Source: Beroe ovata (Eukaryota > Ctenophora > Nuda > Beroida > Beroidae). From it: 11,559 nucleotides of DNA. Within the stretch, counting starts at the first letter, position 1. Each line of letters begins with the position of its first letter. Below the pieces are notes generated by a model. That model did no database searches and was not told where the DNA came from. It saw nothing but the letters and a program-made list of their open reading frames with translations. Shown piece after piece: positions 1 through 7,795 of this stretch. The DNA lies in contig CAMPET010000003.1 in assembly GCA_946803715.1 (NCBI GenBank), forward strand, positions 166,233 through 177,791. The letters are read 5' to 3'. The position numbers and the translations under genes were made by a program.

Positions 1-34
1 TGTGTGTGTGTGTGTTGTGTGTGTGTGTGTGTGT
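1..34. repeat. (TG)n microsatellite at the left edge
   Basis: Alternating TG runs with one interruption (TTG near base 15). It reaches the window edge, so its full length is unknown. It lies downstream of the visible part of the minus-strand Gs-alpha gene, presumably in a later intron or intergenic DNA. Confidence 0.95.
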
Positions 35-437
35 AGCGTGCCACGTTGTATACACCACGTACCATATATATCTTCTGAGTAATCTAATATAGTAATTTGT
101 GTAGTAAGCGTGATGCTATTTATGGACCGCTATCATCCCACACACACTGGCCGATGAGGGAGCTATTTATAGCAACACATTGGCTAATTATACTCTCAGT
201 AGTGAAAGACGAGGAGGAGGTGGAGGCATGTGCTCAGAGAACAGTTACACAATTTAACACCCACACATGTACCTGACTTTTAATCACACCTGTACAGTGT
301 AACAATCGGCGAAATTATAGCAATCCTATGAAACAGTTTACCTTGACACTTTGAAAGATGATTTACCGTCATTACATTATATCAAACAAACTAGCAATAA
401 TACTCGCTTCTGTGTACACTGTACATTATTTACCCAC

Positions 438-2795
438 CTGATCGCTGGGCTCGTAGTGGTCTTTCCTGATGTCGCTTACCTTGTCCAGAAAACTGAAAGG
501 AGAAAGATGAACCATCCTGTTGATCTTAATAAGTTAATACATCTATAATTGCTGATGATACTTATGGGTTATTTACAGTATTGCCCGCGCCCCTCAGTTC
601 CTAGCAAACAAAGTTGCTGTCAGGTATCTACACTAAGGATAGCCTGGGCAGTCCAGGTGGTATGCCCCACTACCAGCAGCTGACAGGTACAATAGTGGGG
701 AGTAGCGAATGATGAGAGATACTATTATCATACAAGAACTATTGGTCAACTACTTAAGCGGAGAGAGATAAAGTAGTCGTGATACATTGATACAACTCCA
801 GTAGGTTCATCATAATTGTGAGAAAATGGCTCTTATTGTTGAATTGTTCCAGGGCGAGAGCTTATTCAAACAATACAGGGACAGAGAAATGCAAATCAGC
901 TCTGAGTTCCTGAGAGGGAACACAATCCTCTCTCTCTCTCTCTCTCTTGAAATGTAAATGTTTGAAAATATGACAATTCCAAACAAAGTGAGTGTACAAG
1001 TAGATGAGAACACTTGCAAGTCGTTAACTAGAACATGGAGCAAGGACTTACTATTTGGCACTGTCAATAAGCTGGTACTCATGTGACCTATCGTAACACT
1101 CTTGTATCAACGAGTCGTTCCATAGTGACACCACGTGATCGTAAAATACCTGGAGAGGGGAACAGTTATGAGAACCTTCAGGCAATCATCAGTCCCATTC
1201 TTTTATACACAGAGCTACGAGCGCCTTAAATTACCTGAGGGAAGTCGAAGTCGGAGGGAATATTCATGATGTAGTCGTATGATTCTTTACAATTGGATGC
1301 CATCAAATCGGGCTCCAGCCCAATGTTTGATATCGCCAAACATATACTCTGAAAACACAGCTTTTAATTAATCAGAGCTCCATTGGTGGCAGGAGGAGAG
1401 GTGTTCTATTTATAGGACACAATCTCACTACACTAAATGTGCACAGAAATAGCGCACTACAATGCGATTGCGTCGTCGTGGCCACGAAATGCTGGTACTT
1501 TTCGGTCATTAATCATAAAAACATGCCATGGTTTTGGTCTTAAAAAGCTGCCATTCCAACGTATTTAAGCATATGGGATTAACTAAACCGTTACCAGCAA
1601 AACACTTACAGATATTGCATCTCGAACGTTCTGCCTAATGGTCATGACCTTTTCCCTTTTCTCTCTGAAGATTTGTTCGTTTTAGCTCTGAACATACTCA
1701 TGGGTGGAAAATCGGAGCAAAAAGCATACACACGGAGAAGGATTGGTAGATCTAAGTGCTTCATTCATCACTCAAGTTCATCAATCATATTTGGTCTCAT
1801 CTTAGAAATTTCAAACAGGACAATTTGTCATGTATTACTCACTCTTCTGAGAAACCATTGATGTGGAGGATTTTCATTTGTTTTACTATTGTGCTCTTAC
1901 CAGATTCACCTCCTCCTGAAGTGATGAAGTAGTCAGAATTTGACATGCAAAGGATTAGCTGGCAAAAATAATTCAGGAAAAAGATATTTTCACTTCATTT
2001 ATGATCCTCATTTTAGTAGAATAAGAACTAACATGAAGTTTATGATACCAGAGTGTGAAAATTTATGATGGGCAAAAATTCTATCATCCTGTGCCATGTA
2101 TCAATGTGAGCAGGTCGTTCAACAACTTTTGAGTGAACTTTGGTTCACCAAACATGAAGAATGCTCATTTTGGTCAACAAGTAAAGAACACACATTATAC
2201 ATGTCACTATTGTCAAGCTACCAGAGACTTCAGCAACTACAAACCTAAAAGGAGCAATCTATGTGTTGACTTAAAGTTGATTTTATCTTCTTTGAGACGC
2301 TTGTTTATATCTCTACTTCGCTTATCTGCATCACTTTGTTCTGTGCAACAACTCATTGCCATCATTCTTAAAAGCTAATAAGACCAACAGTTTTACCATT
2401 GATGAGACTGTTTAAATTTGCCAATCATATGAACTACTGACAATTAATCATCCAACCACGAGTTATCCTTTGACATAATTGTCTAATATAGCTATCTCTG
2501 TGGCACACATTCAATCACATACCTACAAATGTATAAATGCATCTTAAATCCCTATTCTTCTATCTGTCATAAGTATTGCACTTGCTCAATTTAGACTGGA
2601 CTTGGCAATTATTAAACTTGGTAACATGGTGACTAAGAAAGATCTATTTTATATGTCAGTCAACAAACCTAAAAGCAACAGACGATGAGTTGATTTAAAT
2701 GTTTGCTTTGCTTTCTTCAATTCCTCATTGATCTTACTATTTCTCTTGTTTTGTTCTCGATCCTCATCAGTACCTGGACTCCAAAAACAACCCAT
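438..2795 (-). CDS. GNAS: G protein alpha subunit, Gs class (5' half, six exons, partial)
   Basis: GTP-binding alpha subunit of a heterotrimeric G protein, Gs class, which in animals couples receptors to adenylyl cyclase at the inner plasma membrane. Exons on the minus strand, in order: 2795-2669, 1915-1843, 1664-1610, 1348-1235, 1149-1052, 492-438. All introns are GT-AG (753, 178, 261, 85 and 559 nt) and phases match, giving 174 residues. The protein starts MGC (Cys3, likely lipidated) with AACATGG context. It then has a charged N-terminal helix, THRLLLLG at residues 36-43, P-loop GGGESGKST at 43-51, and [11 protein letters not shown]. In the helical domain, [36 protein letters not shown] and YEPSDQ resemble Gs rather than Gi or Gq. 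The first intron falls right after LLLLG, as I recall for vertebrate GNAS. The switch regions, the catalytic Arg and Gln, and the receptor-binding tail are off the left edge. The reading frame is open upstream of the ATG to 2945, but family comparison fixes the start at 2795. Confidence 0.95.
928..947. repeat. (CT)10 microsatellite in Gs-alpha intron 5
   Basis: An uninterrupted CT dinucleotide run inside the 559-nt intron between Gs-alpha exons 5 and 6. On the gene's strand it reads (AG)n, so it is not the pyrimidine tract of the acceptor, which lies about 440 nt further along. Confidence 0.9.
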
Positions 2796-3632
2796 GTTTG
2801 ATTGACAATTGCTCAACAAAGCTTTGAGATTCAAACACAAATTTCCTGGCACATGACCTATAATGGTTAACTCTTCAATTTCTGCTATAGTCAATAATAT
2901 CATGGTCATCAATATGGAAGTTATTTCCCATATTATTTCCCACACAAATCATGAAAACTTCAAGCAATAATTAAAAAGTCCCTGTCGATAAAAAAAGTCC
3001 CATTCTATAGATGAATTTGAGCTAAGAGTGTCATACCTCACCTATTCCATATTTGGAAATTTAAATAAGAAATTTAAATAATTTCCAGGGCACTTCTGAG
3101 ACCTATTGAGATGCAATAACATCATAATGAAGAGCTTTATGCAGAGCTTTATGCAGCTAATTGAGAAGATTGATCTGGTTGCTTAAAGAGAGTGATATGT
3201 CAATATCAAATTTAATGTTGCACTATAAAACCACAAGACAAACCTAGACTCCTCAACACTACTTATGACTATCAGATTTGAGGATTGAGGGCCACACTTT
3301 TAAAAGAAGAGATAGATGTCTTGAATCTCTTACTCTCTTAGCAGATATGTGGTATAATGCAGGCAGGGCAGGTTTGATTCATTTGACTCTGTTTCACCAC
3401 ATCTACAAACAAAATTTTCTACAGGGTCTATAATCATTGATTGACAATAGTCACACAGCACAGAAGCATGTCTACTATTTATAAATTGATCACCTATGCG
3501 CCTTTTATTGTTGTCGGGCGATGCCAGACCGCTGATGCAAGCCGCTGCGCGTCTCCGTGGTTTAGCTTCGAATTTTCTGTACACTGAGTAAAACACTGAA
3601 CAGGGGCGCGCGCGCTTAACGTGTGCACAAAA
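2796..3632. other. Upstream region of the Gs-alpha gene, no supported gene
   Basis: This stretch should hold the 5' UTR and promoter of the minus-strand Gs-alpha gene. It is AT-rich from 2800 to 3480 and CpG-richer from about 3490 to 3620. It contains a 12-bp tandem duplication (AGAGCTTTATGC at 3131-3142 and 3143-3154) and a short repeated AAATTTAAATA near 3056-3080. A minus-strand reading frame at 3330-3635 has no ATG at its start and I do not accept it as a gene. A 5' UTR intron is possible but cannot be placed. Confidence 0.5.
3475..3483 (-). promoter_or_regulatory. Candidate TATA box for the Gs-alpha gene
   Basis: On the minus strand this reads TATAAATAG, an exact match to the TATAWAWR consensus. 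It sits beside the only CpG-rich stretch upstream of the gene (about 3490-3620) and about 680 nt before the start codon. Similar TATA-like words occur elsewhere (for example 1407-1415 minus, within intron 3), so chance is a real alternative. Confidence 0.25.
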
Positions 3633-3763
3633 CAAAGTAGTTAAATTCCTTCATTTTGACTTGAGCACCTATTAAGTTTTGCTAAGTATACCATATATTA
3701 TTATATTGTACTTGTGTTGTGTCAAAAATTATTTATCACACTTGCATAATGCGTCTTGCACTT
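3633..3763. repeat. Repeat copy A of a locally duplicated ~130-bp segment
   Basis: The segment from CAAAGTAGTTAAATTCC to GCGTCTTGCACTT recurs at 4123-4251 in the same orientation, with scattered substitutions, a 7-nt insertion in copy B (GCGTTCC) and a few extra bases in copy A. Copy A is interrupted after TCTTGCAC (3754-3761) by two inverted-repeat elements. Copy B is uninterrupted there and acts as the empty site. Confidence 0.85.
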
Positions 3764-3852
3764 GTAGGATTTTACCCTTGCTGGCGGGATTTTATCCCTG
3801 GCAAGGCGGATTGAAAATCGCGCGCACCGACGGTAGGGTAAAATCCTACAAG
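3762..3852. mobile_element. Short inverted-repeat element 1 (MITE-like, ~91 bp)
   Basis: Perfect terminal inverted repeats: CTTGTAGGATTTTACCCT at 3761-3778 is the reverse complement of 3835-3852. The 8-mer TCTTGCAC lies on both sides (3754-3761 and 3853-3860) and occurs once at the equivalent uninterrupted site in copy B (4243-4250). This is the footprint of a non-autonomous DNA transposon with a 7-8 bp target duplication; one base (C3761/G3852) can be assigned to either TIR or target. It has no coding capacity. Its interior, including CGCGCGC, is GC-rich. An 8-bp duplication is compatible with hAT-like or P-like transposases, but the termini identify no family that I know. Confidence 0.8.
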
Positions 3853-3860
3853 TCTTGCAC

Positions 3861-3984
3861 TTGCCGGATGTTATCTGTCCACTGTTTCTTGCGCGCGGCG
3901 CGCGCGCCTTCTTCGAAGGCCGAAATGATCGATGAAGGCGCGCGCGCCGCGCGCAAGAAACAGTGGACAGATAACATCCGGCAA
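3861..3984. mobile_element. Perfect 51-bp hairpin element 2 (foldback/MITE-like, 124 bp)
   Basis: The left arm 3861-3911 is the exact reverse complement of the right arm 3934-3984, 51 bp with no mismatch, leaving a 22-nt loop. TCTTGCAC flanks it on both sides (3853-3860 and 3985-3992), the same 8-mer that flanks element 1. The termini (TTGCCGGATGTTATC) resemble those of element 1 (TTGTAGGATTTTACC), agreeing at TTGYMGGATKTTA, so the two probably share a transposase. The inner arm is almost pure GCGC. Perfect arms suggest recent insertion or gene conversion between arms. A transcript through it would form a long double-stranded RNA stem. Confidence 0.85.
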
Positions 3985-3994
3985 TCTTGCACTG

Positions 3995-4030
3995 GAACTA
4001 GTCACCGATTTTGTTAATAGCACACTCTAC
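3995..4030. repeat. 36-bp exact repeat of 4403-4438, ending at the N
   Basis: GAACTAGTCACCGATTTTG and the following 17 bases are identical to 4403-4438. With copies A and B, this shows that the left half of the cluster is a duplicate of the right half lacking about 150 bp (4251 to about 4402). The copy stops at base 4030, just before the single N at 4031. Confidence 0.9.
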
Positions 4031-4067
4031 NTATCCCTGGCACCGACGGTAGGGTAAAATCCTACAA
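4031..4067. repeat. N base followed by a truncated copy of element 1
   Basis: The N is followed by TATCCCTGGCACCGACGG and AGGGTAAAATCCTACAA, matching the interior and right end of element 1 with about 23 bases missing between TATCCCTGGC and ACCGACGG. No target duplication flanks it. It may be a real internally deleted copy, or the product of an assembly join at the N. Confidence 0.75.
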
Positions 4068-4104
4068 AATATAAATACTTTGTCTTGTGCACACGTTAAA
4101 TGAA

Positions 4105-4139
4105 GGAATTTAACTACTTTGTCAAAGTAGTTAAATTCC
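4105..4139. repeat. Perfect palindrome, 17-bp arms, 1-nt spacer
   Basis: GGAATTTAACTACTTTG (4105-4121), one T, then its exact reverse complement (4123-4139). The right arm is the beginning of repeat copy B. The left side (4087-4121) is an inverted copy of words that also occur at 3618-3656 (AACGTGTGCAC and the AAATTCCTTCATTT block), so the palindrome is a head-to-head junction of the local repeat. Confidence 0.9.
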
Positions 4140-4251
4140 GCGTTCCTTCATTTTGACTTGAGTACTTATTAAGTTCTGCTCAGTATACCACATATTGTAC
4201 TTGTGTTGTGTCAAAAATTATTTCTCACACTTGCATAATGCGTCTTGCACT
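4123..4251. repeat. Repeat copy B (empty-site copy)
   Basis: Second copy of the segment at 3633-3763, roughly nine-tenths identical. It reads straight through TCTTGCAC at 4243-4250 into TGCTCAG, with no inserted element, and so records the pre-insertion state of the target used by elements 1 and 2. Confidence 0.85.
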
Positions 4252-4553
4252 GCTCAGTGCACAATGCACATATGTGTACACTGTACATATGTGATTGTCT
4301 ACTGTCTTGATCTTGTAAAGCTCTATCTGATCAAATATGTTCACCCAACACCACTCTGATCTTTATGTGAAGTCAATTCTGTCAAATTTAGATATTGGAA
4401 TTGAACTAGTCACCGATTTTGTTAATAGCACACTCTACATTTTTACAACCCTATCGAATATCAAATTAGCATACAGTTTTTTGGTCCTAGTAGTAACTAG
4501 TTATTTAAAGTTACTTGCAGTTATTTGTTTCTTGCTTTTATTTGTTTCTTGTC

Positions 4554-4590
4554 TTTGTGTCTTATTGGTTATTAACCAATAAGACACAAA
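4554..4590. repeat. Perfect palindrome, 18-bp arms, 1-nt spacer
   Basis: TTTGTGTCTTATTGGTTA (4554-4571), one T, then its exact reverse complement (4573-4590). The centre contains ATTGG and CCAAT, so it carries a CCAAT-box core on each strand about 105 nt upstream of the start codon at 4692. It could be a promoter element or simply a replication-derived inverted duplication. Confidence 0.9.
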
Positions 4591-4691
4591 CACAGGAAAT
4601 GGTTAGATGGGTGACATTTTTGTGCAATGCATTGATTTCATTTGATGGCTCTCTCAACATAATGTACTCTTATTCATTTAACCACTAGAGC

Positions 4692-5012
4692 ATGGCACCT
4701 TGCCCTCAGTTTGTGACAGCTGCAAATTTCATTAACAAGTTATCTGTTCCTTTGACTGTTGTCATCACCTATGAATCAGCAGAAACTGAAACAATTGTTG
4801 TAACTGTTGGTGAAGAGTTCAAAAAGCAAAAGCTTTATACCCATGAAGGGGGCTGGACTGCAGTTGATCCAATTGAAAGAGTTCAATTTTTTGCTCTGGA
4901 TACTGAGAAGTTGGTTTCTATGACTGCAGAATCTATTGAAGTCCATGAATATACTGCTGGTAATCTTGCAAATGGAGTTGGATTTGATGTGACAAAAAGG
5001 GTTCTTGACTAA
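4692..5012 (+). CDS. Unrecognised 106-residue protein, single exon
   Basis: I do not recognise this protein. The ATG (AGCATGG, A at -3 and G at +4) opens an uninterrupted frame to TAA. The product is acidic and has no signal peptide or membrane segment. Alternating hydrophobic stretches (LSVPLTVVITYES, ETIVVTVGEE, VQFFALD, SMTAESIEVHEY) suggest an all-beta fold, with a conserved-looking GGWTAVDPIERV turn in the middle. The composition is protein-like, without low complexity, and the pattern of beta strands argues for a real gene rather than chance. An AG at 4687-4688 just before the ATG could be a 5' UTR splice acceptor. The gene lies head-to-tail 339 nt upstream of the thioredoxin gene. No function is proposed. 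Confidence 0.7.
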   Translation: MAPCPQFVTAANFINKLSVPLTVVITYESAETETIVVTVGEEFKKQKLYTHEGGWTAVDPIERVQFFALDTEKLVSMTAESIEVHEYTAGNLANGVGFDVTKRVLD

Positions 5013-5137
5013 GTCAGATAGTCTCAAAAAGGATAGAAAGGGTGTTTATTATTCTGGTAATGGTATCTGTTGACTCAACACATATTTTAGCAATTTTCAT
5101 GATTTTTTGTTTACTTCTGAGTTTTTTTTAATCAGAA

Positions 5138-5143
5138 ATTAAA
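5138..5143 (+). terminator. Candidate poly(A) signal ATTAAA
   Basis: ATTAAA, the commonest AATAAA variant, 125 nt after the stop codon at 5010-5012 and before the thioredoxin start at 5352. Such hexamers are expected by chance in AT-rich DNA; position is the only support. Confidence 0.35.
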
Positions 5144-5351
5144 AGTTTCAATGATCAATAATATTTCAATTACATTTATTTCATATTGTTACCTGTCTTC
5201 ACATACTCTCTCGTGAATGAATGTCTTCATTCTTATTGTCATAACTGATACTCCTTATTAGGTAGGGAATTAGTGCTATTCATGAGTCCCAATTTTATAT
5301 GGTACAAAAAATATTCCCAAAAGTATTTGATCATCAATCCCATAGAAAGGC

Positions 5352-5852
5352 ATGTCATACTGTAGCCGCATAGCAAGGAATATATTTCCATCAATTACAA
5401 GTCTCTGTAGAAACGTTGGTACTGTATCTGAACTCCAAGGAGCTAAGCAATTTTATCAAGTGAGTGAATGGATCTAGGGCCTAGCTATTCATGCATGACA
5501 GCCTTTGGGATTATCTACCAATTGAAAGATCCATAAGCATCAAGTTTTAAAAATGATCCTATTTCAGGCTATTGAGGGTAAAGCTCCAACACTGATTGAT
5601 TTTCATGCTCACTGGTGTGGGCCATGCAAAGTCCTCACCCCTACACTCAAATCAATTGTCGAGGAACGTACAGATGATATCAATTTGCTCATGGTAAATG
5701 TGGATAATTTTGGTGACATAGCTGAGGAGCATGATGTCAATGCAATTCCTTGTGTGAAGATTTACAAGGAGGGTAAAATAATTGGAAATTTTGTGGGAGT
5801 AAAGTCTCGTGAAGATATCGAAAGTATCATTGATGAATCATTGAGTTCATGA
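5352..5852 (+). CDS. TXN2: Mitochondrial thioredoxin (Trx2), two exons
   Basis: Mitochondrial thiol-disulfide oxidoreductase that reduces peroxiredoxin and other matrix proteins. Exon 1 is 5352-5459, the intron 5460-5567 (108 nt, CAA|GTGAGT to CTATTTCAG|GCT, phase 0), and exon 2 5568-5852, giving 130 residues. An in-frame TAG at 5343 precedes the ATG. Residues 1-22 are rich in Arg (6, 9, 20), Ser and hydrophobics with no acidic residue, typical of a mitochondrial targeting peptide. The thioredoxin fold follows: VSELQGAKQFYQAI (helix 1), then LIDFHAHWCGPCK with active-site Cys53 and Cys56. FHAxWCGPCK is the Trx2 flavour. The cis-proline is Pro97 in NAIPC, followed by Cys98 where Thr is usual. 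The FVGVKSREDIESII C-terminal helix is intact. Exon 1 is only 36 codons. An ATG at 5553 lies inside the intron and would give a protein without helix 1, so I reject it. Confidence 0.92.
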
Positions 5853-6012
5853 TAAAGCAACTTTGTTTTTATACTTTAATAGCCCCCTTCATAATCATAA
5901 TGTTTGTCTTCAGCTGCTCAGGTGATGAGATTTGCATAGCTCTCTCATTGTGTTTCTAGTTGTAACTTATTAATAATTTTTATGTCTTAGGTAGGTTAGC
6001 ATGGCCTGTGAC

Positions 6013-6086
6013 CACTGATCAGTGCTCAATGATCATGGATCACTAATCACTAATCAGTAACCAGTGGTTACTGATTAGTGATCCAT
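6013..6086. repeat. Palindrome cluster rich in TGATCA/GATCACT words
   Basis: CACTGATCAGTG at 6013-6024 is a perfect 12-bp palindrome. Next, 6065-6086 (22 bp) is the exact reverse complement of 6035-6063 apart from a 7-nt duplicated insert in the left arm (ATCACTA twice), with a 1-nt spacer at 6064. Further TGATC/GATCA words continue to about 6152. The cluster lies in the 437-nt gap between the thioredoxin stop and the glycerol kinase ATG, where the kinase promoter or a 5' UTR intron should be. Confidence 0.85.
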
Positions 6087-6289
6087 GTTGACATTCTTGC
6101 TCACTGATAAGCGATCATGAATTTGAAAATGGATCATGGTCATTGATCACTGGTTTCAACAAAGCTAATCATTTGATTATTCAATTTTTCGTTTGCTTCT
6201 TTGTTTCCAAAAAACACTTCGCTTCTGTGTATGATAAAGCTACTAGTTCTATGATCTATCCCCTGAATCATTTGATTGTCATTTGTAGC

Positions 6290-7795
6290 ATGGTTTACGT
6301 CTTGTCCGTTGATCAAGGCACATCAAGTACCCGTGGTATTATTATTGACTGCAACAATGGATCCATCATTGCTGAGCACAATGTTGTGGTACCCAATATT
6401 TTCCCTAAAGAAGGTTGGGTCGAAATCTGTCCAAAGCTCATCTTGGAAACCACGTATAAATGCATTGACTCAGCTGTTGAGAAGGCAATCGGGAAAGGTG
6501 TGAAGGAATCTGATATTTTGGGCATGGGTATAACAAACCAACGGGAAACGACTCTTGTATGGGATAGTGTGTCTGGTAAAGCGCTCTATAATGCTATTGT
6601 CTGGCTTGACAACAGAACGAACGAAACTGTCCAGGAACTAATTGAAGCAACTCCAACAAAAACAGCTACTCATTTTCAATCAACTGTTGGGTTACCAATA
6701 TCCCCATATTTCAGTGCTGTCAAACTCCGGTGGCTTATGGACAATGTCCCAGGGGTTGACGGTCGAACTGTGTTGTTCGGAACTGTTGATACGTGGCTAA
6801 TCTGGAATCTTACTAGGAGCGTGGAGAATAACCAGCCAGGAGTCCATGTTACTGATGTGACAAATGCCTCACGAACAATGCTTATGAATCTGCAGACTCT
6901 CAACTGGGATGATGAAATGTGCAGCTTCTTCCGGATAAGCCAGAATATGCTCCCGAAAATATGCAGCAGCAGCGAAGTATACGGGAATGTTGGTCACGGG
7001 AAAATGATTGGGAAACCCATCGCTGGATGCCTCGGAGATCAACAAGCGGCACTGTTCGGCCAGCACTGTTTTAGGAGGGGAGAAGCAAAGTGTACTTATG
7101 GAACTGGTTGTTTCATGCTATCGAACACTGGTACTGAAATTGTTCAATCGAAACACGGACTTCTAACGACAGTTGCTTACAAGCTTGGCAACAAGCCAGC
7201 TGTCTATGCATTGGAGGGAGCCGTTGCTATCGGTGGAGAGGTAGTGAGGTGGCTGAGAGATGCTCTCAAGATCATATCGAAAAGTAGTGATGTTGAGGAG
7301 CTAAGTCAGTCAGTAGACAGCACACATGACCTGTACTTTGTGCCTGCATTCAGCGGTCTCTATGCCCCATATTGGGACCCAACTGCTAGAGGTCTAATCA
7401 TTGGTATCACTGCATACACCAACTCAGCACACTTAGCCCGGGCAGCTCTTGAAGCTGTATGTTTTCAGGTCTGTGAGATACTCGAGTCTATGGATGCAGA
7501 CAGTGGGAGTGACTTGTTGTGTTTGAGAACTGACGGTGGCATGACAAACAACAAACAGTTCCTGGCCATGCAGGCGGATATATTGGGCATCTCAGTGGAG
7601 TGTCGGGCTGAGTCAGCCGAGGCTACTGCCATGGGGGCGGGCATGGTGGCAGCTATGTGTCTGGGAGTTTGGGAAGTGGAGGGACAGCCCGGGGAGGTGC
7701 TACAGTTTACTCCGTCTCTGGGGAAAGAGGAGAGGGAGGAGAGAGTTGTGAGATGGAAAGAAGCTGTCAAGAGGTGTAGAGGGTGGGCGAAATAG
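6290..7795 (+). CDS. GK: Glycerol kinase, single exon, 501 residues
   Basis: ATP-dependent glycerol kinase (FGGY family) making sn-glycerol 3-phosphate. The frame has every expected landmark: SVDQGTSSTR (6-15) at the N-terminal phosphate site; GITNQRETTLVWD (80-92) and NAIVWLDNRT (101-110) contacting glycerol; YFSAVKLRWLMDN (140-152) matching FGGY signature 1; LFGTVDTWLIWNLT; catalytic Asp250 in GCLGDQQAALFGQ; the GTGCFMLSNTG loop; FVPAFSGLYAPYWDPTARG; FGGY signature 2 from Gly368; and the ATP-site TDGGMTNN (414-421). It resembles the animal enzyme more than the bacterial one and ends at GWAK without the long tail of vertebrate GK. I choose ATG 6290 (TAGCATGG) because it gives the family length. 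An in-frame ATG at 6251 would add 13 residues, and the frame is open to 6143. TCATTTGTAG just before the ATG also looks like a 5' UTR splice acceptor. Confidence 0.96.
   Translation: MVYVLSVDQGTSSTRGIIIDCNNGSIIAEHNVVVPNIFPKEGWVEICPKLILETTYKCIDSAVEKAIGKGVKESDILGMGITNQRETTLVWDSVSGKALYNAIVWLDNRTNETVQELIEATPTKTATHFQSTVGLPISPYFSAVKLRWLMDNVPGVDGRTVLFGTVDTWLIWNLTRSVENNQPGVHVTDVTNASRTMLMNLQTLNWDDEMCSFFRISQNMLPKICSSSEVYGNVGHGKMIGKPIAGCLGDQQAALFGQHCFRRGEAKCTYGTGCFMLSNTGTEIVQSKHGLLTTVAYKLGNKPAVYALEGAVAIGGEVVRWLRDALKIISKSSDVEELSQSVDSTHDLYFVPAFSGLYAPYWDPTARGLIIGITAYTNSAHLARAALEAVCFQVCEILESMDADSGSDLLCLRTDGGMTNNKQFLAMQADILGISVECRAESAEATAMGAGMVAAMCLGVWEVEGQPGEVLQFTPSLGKEEREERVVRWKEAVKRCRGWAK

Noticed and set aside
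1-437. Search for the next Gs-alpha exon (ILRCR...DVGGQ)
   Set aside because: No minus-strand frame here encodes it; the exon must lie beyond the left edge.
810-1082. Minus-strand 90-codon frame
   Set aside because: Its (RE)n stretch is the translated CT microsatellite; it covers the Gs-alpha exon 5 donor in the wrong frame and is intronic.
3330-3635. Minus-strand open frame of 101 codons with CDYC and CRC cysteine pairs
   Set aside because: Opens at TTG, not ATG; its 5' part lies in CpG-rich repeat-edge DNA; the cysteine spacing (CX2C-X12-CXC) fits no finger I know. It could at most be an unplaced exon or transposon relic.
3679-4017. Plus-strand open frame of 112 codons
   Set aside because: It runs through both inverted-repeat elements and their target duplications; openness comes from GC-rich hairpin arms.
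4337-4582. 81-codon hydrophobic plus-strand frame resembling a membrane protein
   Set aside because: Composition reflects T-rich low-complexity DNA; part of it duplicates 3995-4030 and it ends inside the 4554-4590 palindrome.
5553-5567. Thioredoxin start at ATG 5553
   Set aside because: These bases are the end of an intron (CTATTTCAG acceptor). The true N-terminus with helix 1 and a targeting peptide is in exon 1 at 5352-5459.
6143-6289. N-terminal extension of glycerol kinase
   Set aside because: The frame opens at TTG and the added residues are AT-rich and unlike any GK; the ATG at 6290 has better context and gives family length. The ATG at 6251 remains possible.
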